A stretch of 64,000 nt of DNA from Planctomycetota bacterium (GTDB lineage Bacteria; Planctomycetota; UBA11346), in assembly GCA_013816485.1 (NCBI GenBank), contig JACDEI010000018.1, positions 1 to 64,000 of the forward strand. The letters run 5' to 3'. The translations under genes and the position numbers were made by a program. Positions 49,267 to 58,980 of this stretch are shown piece after piece (position 1 is the first letter of the stretch; each line of letters begins with the position of its first letter). Under the pieces are notes generated by a model, which made no database searches, was not told the DNA's origin, and saw only the letters and a program-made list of their open reading frames with translations.

Positions 49267-50382
49267 ATGCCCACCGCTGCGCCTCGTTCCATTACCGGCA
49301 CCCTAGAAGTCGATGGTCTCACCGCCCTGGTGGACGCCGGCCATATCGCTGCGGTCGGTGGCATCAAAGCCGATCAGATCCAGCCAGCGAGCCTCGACCT
49401 GACGCTCGATGTTGAAGCCTACCGTATGCCCGGTTCGATCCTGCCGCGGCCCGGTGAGTCGGTGCGCGAACTAGTGCGCACCCTCGCGTTGGAGAAGATC
49501 AACCTCAGCACGCCGGTGTGCCTGGGACGCGATCAGGTCTACCTCGTGTTGTTGCGCGAACGCCTCAACCTGCCAGCCGGCATCGAGGCCTATGCCAACG
49601 GCAAGAGCAGCACCGGGCGTGTCGACCTCGCCACGCGCGTGCTCGCCGATGGTAGCCCCCGCTACGACCGCGTGCCGGTCGGCTACCAGGGCGAACTGTG
49701 GCTCGAACTGATCCCGCGCAGCTTCAACGTTGTGGCGCAGGCTGGCGTCAGCCTCAACCAAGCAATCTTCTTCGCCGACCGTCACGTGCTGACGCAGAGC
49801 GAACTGGCCGACCGTCATCGGCACCAGCCGCTGCTGTGGGAGCCGGATGGGAAAGCCTCGCCGTTATCGTCACTCTTCGATGGCCGTCTGGTGATGACCG
49901 CAGACCTCGACCGTCCGGTGGTCGGCTTCGTCGCCAAGCGCACCCACCATCCGCTGGTGCTGACGAAACTCGCCGGCCACGACCCGAATCACTTCTTTGC
50001 GCCACTCCACCAACCGGATTCGGGTTTCCTGTGCCTGGAGCAGGACCACTTCTACATCCTCGCCACCCGCGAACGCGTGGTGGTGCCCGCGGATCTCGCC
50101 TGCGAGATGGTTCCGTTCGATCCCACCGCTGGCGAATTCCGTGCGCACTATGCCGGCTTCTTCGATCCGGGTTGGGGCGTGTTCGGTGCCGACCATCGCG
50201 GTGCACCGGCTGTGCTGGAGGTGCGTCCGCACCAGGACGACCTCATCCTGCGGCACGGCCAGCCGATCTGCGCCATGGCCTACGAAACGCTGGTGAAACC
50301 CTGCGCCCGCCTCTATGGCGCCTGCGGCAACAACTATGCCACCCAGGAAGGGCCGCGGCTGTCAAAGCACTTCAGCGGTTGA
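49267..50382 (+). CDS. dcd: 2'-deoxycytidine 5'-triphosphate deaminase, two-domain type
   Basis: ATG 49267 gives 371 residues, the length of the two-domain dCTP deaminases of Alphaproteobacteria and others, twice E. coli Dcd (193). The frame upstream to 49078 covers the inverted repeat and is not likely translated. Motifs: QIQPASLDLTLDVEAYRM, the substrate motif ANGKSSTGRVDLATRVLADG (about 97-116), and YQGELWLELIPRSFNVVAQAG. The trimeric dUTPase-like fold makes dUTP from dCTP for thymidylate synthesis. Ends 4 bases before the convergent histidine kinase gene. Confidence 0.9.
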   Translation: MPTAAPRSITGTLEVDGLTALVDAGHIAAVGGIKADQIQPASLDLTLDVEAYRMPGSILPRPGESVRELVRTLALEKINLSTPVCLGRDQVYLVLLRERLNLPAGIEAYANGKSSTGRVDLATRVLADGSPRYDRVPVGYQGELWLELIPRSFNVVAQAGVSLNQAIFFADRHVLTQSELADRHRHQPLLWEPDGKASPLSSLFDGRLVMTADLDRPVVGFVAKRTHHPLVLTKLAGHDPNHFFAPLHQPDSGFLCLEQDHFYILATRERVVVPADLACEMVPFDPTAGEFRAHYAGFFDPGWGVFGADHRGAPAVLEVRPHQDDLILRHGQPICAMAYETLVKPCARLYGACGNNYATQEGPRLSKHFSG

Positions 50383-50386
50383 GCCG

Positions 50387-52120
50387 TCAACCGCCACCAA
50401 GTGCGCGTTTGAACACCCGGGTGTGCGAATGGGTCGGCAGCAGGATGGTCACCGTGGTGCCGACACCGACCTCGCTGGTGAGCGACAGCAATCCTTCGTG
50501 TTCACGCACGATGCGCTGGACCAAGCTGAGTCCGAGGCCGGTGCCCTGCGCCTTGGTGCTGAAGAACGGGGTGAATATCCGCTCGCGTTGCTCCACCGGA
50601 ATGCCACAGCCGTTGTCGCTGACCGCGATCTCCACACTGGGCATCCCCAGGGCACATTCGCGATCCATCCCGCGTACCCGCACCGCCAGTTTCGGACAGG
50701 TGATCGGACGCATCGCATCGAGAGCATTGTTGATCAGGTTGCTGAGCACCTGACGCAGTTGCCCACCATCGGCGAGGATGCTGCCGCACCCGTCCTCGCA
50801 GATGAACGTGGCTTCGATGCCCTCCGGCAGATCGCGACGCTGCTTGGTCATGGTGCGCAGTTCATCGATCACCGGCTCCAGGTCGGTCGGTGCACGATCG
50901 GGTGAACGCAGACGCGACAGTGCCAGGAAGTCCTCGACGATGCGCGCAAGTCGATCGGCTTCGGTGACCATGATGCCGGCGAGGCTCTCGGCATCGCCGT
51001 TCTTTGCCTCCCGCGCAATCTCGGCCAGTTCCTGGGCGCATCCGCGCAGGCTGGTCAGCGGATTGCGCACCTCATGGGCGATGCCGGCGGCCATCTCGCC
51101 GAGAGCCGCCAAGTTTTCCGCGCGGTGCGCGCTGACTTCGAGCAGACGCAAGCGCGTCTCGTCGGCGATGATCAGTGTCCGGCCGATCCGTTGCTCGCGG
51201 CGATCGAGCAGTTCCGTTACACGCAGCACCAGTTGCAGCCCTTCGGCCGTGGTGAAACGCTCCAACGCCGGACAGCGGTCACCGATCAACAGACCCAACA
51301 CCGGCGCCAGGGCGGGATCGGTCAGCAGTGCCGAGGAGGGAACCCCCTCCACCGGACCACGGAGCTTGAGCAGACGCATGGCCTCGGCGTTGGCATAGGC
51401 CACCGCACCCGTGCGATCGACCGCCAACACGCCTTCACCCAGACGGTCGAGCACCTCACCGGTGAAGATGCGCTGTTCACGTAGGCGCCGCGCCAACAAC
51501 TGGCCGAGCAGATCGACCAGGAACAACGCACCGACCTGGGTGGCGAGCACCCCCAGGATGCGATCAGTCTGGATCAGCGCCGGATTGAGGGTGAGGAATT
51601 CCCGTGGGAAAGGCGCCTGGCCAGCGAGGTACAGGCTGGCATTGACCGCGAGCACCAGACTGGCCAACGCCGGCAGGACGAACAACGCGACCCCAGGGAG
51701 GACCAGCGTGCCCACCAGCACCACGACGAACAGCAACACCACGCCAGGAGAAGACACCCCACCGCTGAAATGCAGGAGCAGACCGATCCACACCAGATCG
51801 AAGACCAGGTGCAGGGCGAGCTGCCAACGCCAACGTGCCATCCACACCGTGGCGAACAGCACCACCGCCACCACGGTGGTCACCACCAGCAGGCTGCGCA
51901 GGTAAGTCGCCGCCGGCTCCACCAGTTCTGGCTTGCGGCCCTGGATGATGATCGCGAGCACGGCGAAGCCCATGGTGATGAGCAGCAACCGGACCAGGCC
52001 GACCTGACGCGCCTGCGTGCGGACATCCCCACGGCGTACAGCCGCGCTGCGCTCGCCGAACAGGGAGGATCGGCGACGTGACGGGTCCCCTAGATTGGGC
52101 AACTGGTCCATGTTCGCCAT
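50387..52120 (-). CDS. PilS-like sensor histidine kinase
   Basis: A 577-residue kinase. About six hydrophobic helices form the N-terminal sensor (45-195), a PAS-like segment follows (TGEVLDRLGEGVLAVDRTGAVAYANAEAMRLL, near 225-255), then HisKA with the phosphorylated His in IAHEVRNPLTSL near 346 and a HATPase with N box LINNALDAM, G1 DNGCGIP, and G2 GTGLGLSLV. The six-TM/PAS/HisKA build matches PilS, which with PilR controls pilin transcription. Lies downstream of a GspF/PilC gene on the same strand. No PilR gene is in the window. The name is by architecture, not proven. Confidence 0.85.
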   Translation of the reverse strand: MANMDQLPNLGDPSRRRSSLFGERSAAVRRGDVRTQARQVGLVRLLLITMGFAVLAIIIQGRKPELVEPAATYLRSLLVVTTVVAVVLFATVWMARWRWQLALHLVFDLVWIGLLLHFSGGVSSPGVVLLFVVVLVGTLVLPGVALFVLPALASLVLAVNASLYLAGQAPFPREFLTLNPALIQTDRILGVLATQVGALFLVDLLGQLLARRLREQRIFTGEVLDRLGEGVLAVDRTGAVAYANAEAMRLLKLRGPVEGVPSSALLTDPALAPVLGLLIGDRCPALERFTTAEGLQLVLRVTELLDRREQRIGRTLIIADETRLRLLEVSAHRAENLAALGEMAAGIAHEVRNPLTSLRGCAQELAEIAREAKNGDAESLAGIMVTEADRLARIVEDFLALSRLRSPDRAPTDLEPVIDELRTMTKQRRDLPEGIEATFICEDGCGSILADGGQLRQVLSNLINNALDAMRPITCPKLAVRVRGMDRECALGMPSVEIAVSDNGCGIPVEQRERIFTPFFSTKAQGTGLGLSLVQRIVREHEGLLSLTSEVGVGTTVTILLPTHSHTRVFKRALGGG

Positions 52121-52165
52121 TCAATCCAGGGATCGCCGGGACGCCAACGACCACCGGTAACGAAA

Positions 52166-52193
52166 CCACCCCGACAGTGATCTGCCGGGGTGG
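52166..52193 (-). terminator. Terminator after the GspF/PilC gene
   Basis: On the minus strand CCACCCCG pairs with CGGGGTGG (52166-52173 with 52186-52193), with inner CAG/CTG pairs, followed by TTTCGTTACC. It begins 33 bases past the gspF stop, suggesting that the histidine kinase gene has its own promoter. Confidence 0.65.
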
Positions 52194-52226
52194 TCGAGTG
52201 GTGGAACCACGTTTTGCTCTCGTGGG

Positions 52227-53471
52227 TTACGAACCGCGCACAGCGCTCTGCAACTGGAGGATCGGGTAGAAGATTGCGAGCACGATGATGCCCACCACCG
52301 CGCCCATGATCATGAGCATGAACGGCTCGATCAGGCTGGTGAGCGCCTTGACCGTGGCATGCACCTGCTCGTCATAGAAGTCGGAGATCTTCGCCAGCAG
52401 GGTTTCGAGCGCACCGGACTTCTCACCGATGCCGATCATCTTCACCACCATCGCCGGGAAGACCCAGGAGGTCTGCAGGTGCGTGGTGATGCTCTCACCA
52501 CGCCGCACGGTCTCCCGTGTCTCGGTCAGGGTCTCTTCGATCACGCGATTGCCGGCGGTGGACGCCACGATCTCCAACGCACCGAGCAGTGGCACACCGG
52601 ACGACAACAGCGTGCCGAAGGTGCGTGCGAAGCGGCTGATGGCGACCTTCTGGAACAGTGGACCGAACACCGGCAGCTTCAACCAAACGGTATCACGGAT
52701 CTTCTGGCCCTGGTAGGTACGCATCGCCAGTTTGTAGCCGATGACGGTGGCGATTATGATGCCGATCACCACCAGGATATTGTTGGTCAGCCAGTTCGAC
52801 ACCGCCAGCACGTATTGGGTGATCGCCGGCAGTTCGCCCTTCAAGGCGTCGAACATGGACTTGAACTTCGGCACCACGCCGACCAGCAGGTAGCCGGTGA
52901 TGCCAAAGATCAGCACCAGCGAGATCACCGGATAGGTCATCGCCGACTTGATCTCGCGCTTGAGCGATTCGCTCGCTTCGAGGAACTCGGCCAAGCGGTT
53001 GAGGATGATGTCGAGCTGACCGGAAGCCTCACCGGCCTTCACCATGTTGATGTAGATCTCGGGGAAGATGCGCGGGAACTTGGTCATCGCCTCGCTGATC
53101 TCGGTACCGCCGCGCACAAAGTCGGCGCATTCCTGCAGACCCATGCCGAAACCCTTGTTCTCGTCGAGGGTCTGTTCGGCGAGGATCTCGAAGGATTCGA
53201 GCAGTGGGATACCGGCACCGATCATGGTCGCGAGCTGGCGGGTGAAGAGGCACAACTCGGCGGTGCTGGCCTTGCGCGACACCGAACCAGCGAACAGGGC
53301 GGTGTTCCAACCGCCCTTGGCGCCACCGACCTGGTCGAGTTTGACGATCGACAACTGCTGCTGACGCAGGCGACCAGTGGCTTCGGCCTCGGTCTCGGCC
53401 TCGAGGTTGCCCTTCACTTCACGACCGGAGGCATCGCGCGCGAGGTATTGGAACTTGAGTTTGGTTGCCAC
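52227..53471 (-). CDS. Type II secretion/type IV pilus inner-membrane platform protein GspF/PilC
   Basis: GTG 53471 with GGGAG 8 bases ahead gives 414 residues starting (M)ATKLKFQYLARDASGREVKG, the family's usual N-terminus; the extended frame to 53711 is not plausible. Two T2SSF domains are present (residues about 70-200 and 275-400), with FTRQLATMIGAGIPLLESFEIL and FARTFGTLLSSGVPLLGALEIV at their starts and three membrane helices (near 170, 220 and 380). It forms the central platform under the pilus and contacts the assembly ATPase. Secretion genes gspE and gspD are not in this window. Probably serves the pseudopilins at 37802-46608. Confidence 0.93.
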   Translation of the reverse strand: MATKLKFQYLARDASGREVKGNLEAETEAEATGRLRQQQLSIVKLDQVGGAKGGWNTALFAGSVSRKASTAELCLFTRQLATMIGAGIPLLESFEILAEQTLDENKGFGMGLQECADFVRGGTEISEAMTKFPRIFPEIYINMVKAGEASGQLDIILNRLAEFLEASESLKREIKSAMTYPVISLVLIFGITGYLLVGVVPKFKSMFDALKGELPAITQYVLAVSNWLTNNILVVIGIIIATVIGYKLAMRTYQGQKIRDTVWLKLPVFGPLFQKVAISRFARTFGTLLSSGVPLLGALEIVASTAGNRVIEETLTETRETVRRGESITTHLQTSWVFPAMVVKMIGIGEKSGALETLLAKISDFYDEQVHATVKALTSLIEPFMLMIMGAVVGIIVLAIFYPILQLQSAVRGS

Positions 53472-53786
53472 GTGTGGTCTCCCGATCCGGCGTGGGGCGG
53501 AGTATGGTCCGCCCGCGCAGGACATGCAAGACGATGGTCGAGCTCCGATGTGCATCAGACGTGACGAAGAGCCACCCACCGGGCCATGGTGGCCGTAGCG
53601 ACACCCGCCCGCGCCGGCCGGCACGCCGGCTGGACTCGCTCCGTGCACGAGTGCCAGCGTCCTGTGCCATTGCCGATGTGGGGACCAGAAATCGCTCCGG
53701 CAGCACGCCAATGCCCTCTATGCCCGCGCACTGCCACGGCCCAGAGGAGACATTGCGCCCTGGGACTGCCCGCCACACTGCCGCCC
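53472..53786. other. Divergent intergenic region, 315 bases
   Basis: Between the GspF and BamD-like gene starts. Frames here are GC-rich readings without protein character. Both promoters must lie inside, but no convincing -35/-10 pair or operator was found. Confidence 0.5.
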
Positions 53787-55028
53787 ATGCCCGTATTCCC
53801 AGGTCGTTGGTCTGCGCTGGTGTGGTTGTTGCTGGTGATCGCCGGCCTGCCGGCGGTCGACGCCGCACAACGCAATCCGGCGGCCGAGGTCAACGACAGC
53901 GAGATCGAAGAACGTTACGTCACACGCATCCAGGAAGAGGCGGCCAACTACCGCTTGGCGCGCAGCCACGTGCTGGTGAGCGCCGAGACCGAAGCCCTGG
54001 GCGAGGAATACGTCCGACAGACCCAGGCCATTCTCGACACCGGCGCCGATCAACAGTTGGAAAGCGCGGGCCACTGGCTGTCGCCGCAATGGTGGTTTGT
54101 CAGCCCGTCACCTGCCCGCCGCGCCCAATGGTTGGCGCAGGACGGTTTCGCCGCGGTACCGTACAGCCGCAGCGCCGGTGAACTGCTGGCGCTCGAAGTA
54201 CGCGCACTGGCCAAACGCGGGAGCATCTCCGGGCTGTACAATGCGCTTTACCGTCTGTGGTACTTCATGCCCGATTACGGCAACATGCCGGCGGTGATGC
54301 ACGCGGCGATGGATGCCGCCGAACGCGAACAGAATTACACCGCCGCGATCGACCTCACCGCGGACGATCCGCGCGACGTCATCAGCCTGGGGAGCAACTC
54401 CTCCATGGGCGAGATCAACCGCCTGTTCCATTTCATGGTGCTGCATGGCGACCGGGTGCAGATCGCACCGCGCGCTGCATTAGGCCTAGCGCGTTCTCTG
54501 CTGCGCAGCAGTGATCGTGATGATCTCTTCCTCGCGCGCCGCGAGTTCGAACGGTTCTGCGAGACCTATCCCACCCACCCGCTGATCTTCAACGCCCTCA
54601 CCGACCGTGCGCTCAGCTACCTGGTATCCTACCGCGGGGAACACTACGACGTCGGTTCGCTGATCAGCGCAGCGGCGATCATCGATCAGGCCGAGATCGA
54701 AGCCGATGGCGACAAGGAACGCATCCGAGTGGTGGAGGCCTTCCGCACCCGCATCCGTTCTTGGCATCAGGATCGTGACCTGCAGGTCGCGCGCTGGTAC
54801 GCCCAGCGTGTCCAACCCGGACTGGCGTGGTTGTCAGCGCCCAAGGCCGAAGTCGACCGTCCGTGGATCCAATCCGCACGTTATTACTACCGCGAGGTCA
54901 TCCGCCGCGACAGCGGTTCAACGGCCGGACGCGCCGCCGCCCTCGAACTGGCCGAGCTCCCCCTCCCGACCGCGGGCGAACTGGGCGCGCCGCAACCTCT
55001 ACCACCAACACCAGCACCGGCACCATGA
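53787..55028 (+). CDS. BamD-like/TPR exported protein
   Basis: ATG 53787 gives 413 residues with a signal peptide (SALVWLLLVIAGLPAVDA); the frame continues upstream to 53586 without protein character. No lipobox Cys is visible. Residues from about 215 are helical repeats with the BamD/TPR tone: REFERFCETYPTHPLIFNALTDRAL and YYYREVIRRDSGSTAGRAAALELAEL. BamD feeds substrate to the outer-membrane beta-barrel machine. Overlap by ATGA with an LptE-like lipoprotein gene supports an envelope-assembly role. The Asn/Tyr-rich middle is not assigned. Confidence 0.65.
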   Translation: MPVFPGRWSALVWLLLVIAGLPAVDAAQRNPAAEVNDSEIEERYVTRIQEEAANYRLARSHVLVSAETEALGEEYVRQTQAILDTGADQQLESAGHWLSPQWWFVSPSPARRAQWLAQDGFAAVPYSRSAGELLALEVRALAKRGSISGLYNALYRLWYFMPDYGNMPAVMHAAMDAAEREQNYTAAIDLTADDPRDVISLGSNSSMGEINRLFHFMVLHGDRVQIAPRAALGLARSLLRSSDRDDLFLARREFERFCETYPTHPLIFNALTDRALSYLVSYRGEHYDVGSLISAAAIIDQAEIEADGDKERIRVVEAFRTRIRSWHQDRDLQVARWYAQRVQPGLAWLSAPKAEVDRPWIQSARYYYREVIRRDSGSTAGRAAALELAELPLPTAGELGAPQPLPPTPAPAP

Positions 55029-55540
55029 GTGCCATCGGCGTGCGGCGCTGGTCGATGGCGACCACCTGCGTGCTGCTGCTCGGCGGCCTGCTCGGTCTGT
55101 CCGCGTGTTCCTACCGGGCGACTGGCGTGGTACCGCTGGGCGAGCCGCTGCGGGTAGTGGTGAGCGTCAACCAGGGCCGCTTGGTCCGTGTACAGGGCTA
55201 CCTGCAGGACGAGGTCGCCGCGGCGATCGAACGCCGGCTCGGCTGGCAGATCAGCCCCACCGGGTCGGCCAAGGTCGAACTGCACATCGATGAGGAGATC
55301 ATTTCCAGCAGCGGCAGCGACGCCCGCGGCGTCACCAGCCGTTGGACCATTTCCTGCCGCGGCCAGTCGTTGTTCACCTCGCGACACGGCAACGCCAGTG
55401 GCCAGTGGACCGGCACCGGACACAGCGCTGGACTGACGGACGAGGCCACCGCCCTGCAGCAGGCCGCGCGCAACGCCGCCGAAGTGATCACCGTGTGGCT
55501 GGAGAACCAGGCGCAGCAGTGGCCCGCCGCGGTTCCCTGA
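55025..55540 (+). CDS. LptE-like outer-membrane lipoprotein
   Basis: ATG 55025 overlaps the previous stop by ATGA; product 171 residues. A lipoprotein signal peptide ends at the lipobox LSAC (hydrophobic part CVLLLGGLLGLSAC), then SYRATGVVPLG. The mature part has beta-alpha-beta pattern (LRVVVSVNQGRLVRVQGYLQ, DEVAAAIERRLGW, SAKVELHIDEEII), then TDEATALQQAARNAAEVI as in LptE/LPS-assembly lipoproteins, where it plugs LptD. The family assignment is by fold pattern and by pairing with the BamD-like gene; no LptD is nearby. Ends 48 bases before a convergent gene. Confidence 0.6.
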   Translation: MSAIGVRRWSMATTCVLLLGGLLGLSACSYRATGVVPLGEPLRVVVSVNQGRLVRVQGYLQDEVAAAIERRLGWQISPTGSAKVELHIDEEIISSSGSDARGVTSRWTISCRGQSLFTSRHGNASGQWTGTGHSAGLTDEATALQQAARNAAEVITVWLENQAQQWPAAVP

Positions 55541-55588
55541 CCACTTGGCGCGGCGGCGTTTCCCGGGAAAACGCAGAAGCATCACTGC

Positions 55589-56881
55589 TCAGCGGTTGAG
55601 CGCCTTGCGCACCGCTGCGACCACCGCCGGGGCGGAGCTGACGTCAGTGGCGATATCGACATGCACATCGCGATCGGTCATCGCCGACGCCAGGGCGATA
55701 CCGAGATCGCTGCCACAGGCGACCAACGGGCCAGGGCCGGCCAGATCGAGATCGCCCACCGGCAACGGCAGCAGGCTGGTGCACAGCAGGAGGCCGGCAC
55801 GTTGTCCCTGGTCGGTCAACAACCCGACCGCAGCACTCGCCACCGACAAGGTCCGGTGGTCGCACACCAGGGTCGCGACGCCACCGTGGACCAGCCAACG
55901 ACCGTGCCCAGGGTGATAGGCCTGCTGCTCCGACCACGCTGGCAGCACCAGCGGGATCGTCGGTGGCAGACCGATCAGCATCGGATCTTCGCTCGCCAGG
56001 GCATACGCCAGCATCGCCGCGGCTTCACGGGTGTCCGCCGGCACCAGTACCCACCAGCCGACCAGCGGCGCGAGGTGCGGCCTGGACGGCAGATCGTTGG
56101 CGTTCACCAGCAGTTTGAGTCCGAGTCCACGCCGGCCGATCTGTTGTAGGGCATCGAGCCACTGTTTGAGATCGATGCCCGAGGGCAGGCGCCAGCACAC
56201 CCGCTGACCTTCGCCCGCCAGTTGTGCCAGCGCACACAACACCGCCGGGCCGGGCACCTGATCGCGCCAGCCGCTGGCGAGGTTGGCCACCACCAGATCC
56301 GGCTCGCGCGTCGCCAACCACGCCAGCCAATCGCTCGCCGCTGCCGGTGGCAGGCTGGTGGCATCGACCGGCCACGGTGGCAAGGCGCCGGGCAGGAGGG
56401 TGCGCAAGTTCACCGGCGGCCATTCGCGCCGCAGATCGGTCGACGGCGGCAGGGCCGCGGCTTCCAGCGCTGGGCAGGAACGCACCAGGGGACCTGCGCC
56501 CTCAACTCGCCAACCCAGGTCGACGAGCGGTGCCAGTGACGATGCCTCGCAACCCACCATCACCAGGGTCAAGGCGGTCAGGTGCAAACGCACCGCCAGC
56601 GCCGCGGCAGCGATCAGCAACGGATCCTTGAACGCCGAAGCGGGCAGGGCCACCACCACACTGCCGCCGCGACGGGATTCGACCGCCGCGGCACCACAGG
56701 CGACCGCCAGCAGCAGGCCACCTCCGGCGCCCATCCATTCACAACGTCCACGCAGATCGGCAGGCAACGCCCCGATCAGGCGCTGGTCGCAGAAAAGCCG
56801 GGAGCGCCCAGGAAAGGTCACGTCCGTCGCAAAGGTGGATAAAAAAGGGATCAGTGGTTCATCCGCTGGGCGGGCTGACAT
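55589..56881 (-). CDS. Divergent transketolase/DXS-like protein
   Basis: A 430-residue protein from ATG 56881. The middle and end match the pyrimidine-binding and C-terminal domains of transketolase or 1-deoxyxylulose-5-phosphate synthase only in outline: an Ala/Gly-rich helix after GAGGGLLLAVACGAAA, a strand-helix block ending LTLVMVG, then HGRWLVHGGVATLVCDHRTLSVASAAVGLLTDQGQ, which follows the DXS linker-to-C-domain pattern (KGRVLREG..VALLALGT). The TPP-phosphate GDG motif and the catalytic His are absent. The N-terminal TPP-PP domain is missing. It may be a non-catalytic relative. Low confidence in function. Confidence 0.4.
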   Translation of the reverse strand: MSARPADEPLIPFLSTFATDVTFPGRSRLFCDQRLIGALPADLRGRCEWMGAGGGLLLAVACGAAAVESRRGGSVVVALPASAFKDPLLIAAAALAVRLHLTALTLVMVGCEASSLAPLVDLGWRVEGAGPLVRSCPALEAAALPPSTDLRREWPPVNLRTLLPGALPPWPVDATSLPPAAASDWLAWLATREPDLVVANLASGWRDQVPGPAVLCALAQLAGEGQRVCWRLPSGIDLKQWLDALQQIGRRGLGLKLLVNANDLPSRPHLAPLVGWWVLVPADTREAAAMLAYALASEDPMLIGLPPTIPLVLPAWSEQQAYHPGHGRWLVHGGVATLVCDHRTLSVASAAVGLLTDQGQRAGLLLCTSLLPLPVGDLDLAGPGPLVACGSDLGIALASAMTDRDVHVDIATDVSSAPAVVAAVRKALNR

Positions 56882-57005
56882 CCGTGTACTCCGTCATGCT
56901 TGCATGCTTGCTTGCCGTCCGTGGCAGGCGGGGATGCTCGCGGTCGCCTGCTTGGTGGGCAAGGACCGAGAGCGACTTCTTCATACGCACCCATACAGAG
57001 TTGCC

Positions 57006-57383
57006 ATGCCAACCGTTGCCATCGTCGGCGCCTCGAACAAGCCCGAACGTTACAGCCATCAGGCGGTGCTGAAGTACCATGAACGCGGTTATACCGTGTG
57101 GCCGGTGCATCCCGCAGGAGGCATCATCGCGGATCTGCCGGTGTTCCGTGACCTAGCCGCACTGCCCGGCCGGCCAGACATCGTCTGCATGTACGTCAAT
57201 CCCACCGCCGGCTTGGCGTTGCTCGACCAGATCGTCGCCTGCGCTCCCCAGGTGCTGTGGCTCAATCCCGGTGCCGATGGCGAACCGTTGGCCAGCGCCG
57301 CCCGTGCACGCGGGCTGAAGGTCGTGGAAGCCTGTACCCTGGTGGTGTTGGGTTACGGCGATCCGCTCAAACAGGTCACGTGA
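57006..57383 (+). CDS. CoA-binding domain protein (YccU-like)
   Basis: ATG 57006 gives 125 residues; the frame upstream to 56283 is antisense to the previous gene. The Rossmann CoA_binding domain begins TVAIVGASNKPERYSHQAV, and shows YTVWPVHPAGG, DIVCMYVNPTAGLALLDQ and LWLNPGADGE, the whole length of the domain. YccU-type proteins bind CoA; their role is undefined. The next gene starts 19 bases later. Confidence 0.88.
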   Translation: MPTVAIVGASNKPERYSHQAVLKYHERGYTVWPVHPAGGIIADLPVFRDLAALPGRPDIVCMYVNPTAGLALLDQIVACAPQVLWLNPGADGEPLASAARARGLKVVEACTLVVLGYGDPLKQVT

Positions 57384-57402
57384 CGATGCACGATCCGTTG
57401 CC

Positions 57403-58893
57403 ATGACCACCGGCATGGACGATGACGCGCTCGCAACCACCCATGCCGCACCGGGAACCCGTCGGCTGACCGGCATCATCGCCCTGCTGGTGGCCATCGC
57501 GCTCGCGATCGGCTTGGCTGGTGCCTGGCCCGCGGCCACACCGCTAACGCCACCACCACCACCGCCTGCGGGTTTCCCGATCGATTACTGGGATTGGGGA
57601 GTGAACCGCACCCTGAGCACCGCGGAGCGCCAAGCGCTCGATCTGCTCGGCGGCAGTGAGATTTTCTCGCTCTGCGGCATGATCCAGCCGTGGCGTGATG
57701 AATGGTTGTGGGAACCGCAAGGTCGCCCATCGGCACCCATTCCCGGTCGTCGGCAGCACCTGGTGGTGCGCATCGATTCCGCGATCGCCAAACAGATGGA
57801 TCCCGCCATCGCCGCGCGCCTGATCCCGTTGGTGGTCGATGGCTGGACGCGCAACCGCACCGCCGCGACCATCGGCATCCAGATCGATTGCGACGTGCCG
57901 ACCAGACGCATCGGTGCGTACGCCGAGGTCCTGCGCTCCCTGCGTGCCGCCCTGCCGGAAGGTACGCACCTGTCGGTCACCATGCTGCTCGACTGGGCGT
58001 ACAGCCGCGACCTGCCGCTGCTGATGGAGACCGTCGATGCGGTCGTACCACAATTCTACAACGCCTACCTGCCGATCGATCTCAGCGGCCAGACGCCGCT
58101 GGTCGGCGGCAATGATCTTGAACGGGTGGTAAAAAAAATGGAGGCCATCGGTCGCCCGTACCGCATCGGTCTGGCCACCTATGAACAATGCAGCATCTAC
58201 GATTCCTCCGGTACCTTGGTGCGTCCGGCGATCCCGTTGTCGCCCGAGCAGGTGTTGAACGCGGGCGGTATCGTCGAACGCGGGCTGCGTGGTGAAGAGA
58301 ACGTGCTGATCGTGCGCATGCCGAAGGCGACCAAGATCGGCAACCATCAGCTCAATGCCGGGCAGGTACTGGCCTTCGCCTGCAATACCCCGACCGGGTT
58401 GAGCAAGCGCTTCGCTGACCTGCGGCGCCTCGCTCCCCGCCACTGTGCCGGCGTGGTGTTGTTCCGCCTACCAGGGAACGAGGTCACCCATTCGCTGTCG
58501 CTCGCCCAGATCGCGGCGGCCGCCACCGCGAACGTCCGTCCAGCAAAGGTGATCGCCCGTCTGGAACCACTCGGCAACCAGCACCACGCGCTGATCGTCA
58601 GCAATCAAGGTGATGAGGACTTCCTCGACTTCACCAACCCCGCACGTGTGCTGATCCAGGTGCCCGGCGCCGAGATCACCGCTCATCGTCTGCCTGATTT
58701 CGGCTCCATCAGCGCCCGTGAAGTGACGTCCAACAACGGACAGCGGGAAGCCCTCGATCTCTACATCGGCCTGCTGCGCGCCGGTGAGGTGCTGACGATC
58801 GAGGATCTGCTGATCAGCACGCCCGATGGCCGCACTCCACGCATCGACGGCGTGGTGCAGCAGGGCGGTCAGAGCCGGCCGCTCGGACGGTAA
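57403..58893 (+). CDS. DUF3142-like membrane-anchored/exported protein
   Basis: A 496-residue protein starting at ATG 57403 with one hydrophobic helix near residues 22-45, then a poly-Pro stretch and a domain of about 250 residues resembling DUF3142 (related to TIM-barrel glycosidases): FPIDYWDWGVNRTLS, AATIGIQIDCDVPTRR, YAEVLRSLRAALPEGTHLSVTML, VVPQFYNAY. A beta domain follows at about 380-496. DUF3142 proteins occur in exopolysaccharide-linked loci; catalytic function is undefined. Likely acts in the periplasm or outside. Its stop is followed by an A-rich stretch without a clear terminator. Confidence 0.7.
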   Translation: MTTGMDDDALATTHAAPGTRRLTGIIALLVAIALAIGLAGAWPAATPLTPPPPPPAGFPIDYWDWGVNRTLSTAERQALDLLGGSEIFSLCGMIQPWRDEWLWEPQGRPSAPIPGRRQHLVVRIDSAIAKQMDPAIAARLIPLVVDGWTRNRTAATIGIQIDCDVPTRRIGAYAEVLRSLRAALPEGTHLSVTMLLDWAYSRDLPLLMETVDAVVPQFYNAYLPIDLSGQTPLVGGNDLERVVKKMEAIGRPYRIGLATYEQCSIYDSSGTLVRPAIPLSPEQVLNAGGIVERGLRGEENVLIVRMPKATKIGNHQLNAGQVLAFACNTPTGLSKRFADLRRLAPRHCAGVVLFRLPGNEVTHSLSLAQIAAAATANVRPAKVIARLEPLGNQHHALIVSNQGDEDFLDFTNPARVLIQVPGAEITAHRLPDFGSISAREVTSNNGQREALDLYIGLLRAGEVLTIEDLLISTPDGRTPRIDGVVQQGGQSRPLGR

Positions 58894-58980
58894 ATCAGCG
58901 GACCAACCACAGAAAAAAAAGAACCGCCACGACCGCGCAAAACGCAGAACGCGTCTATGGTTCAATCGCCGTTTCCACTG

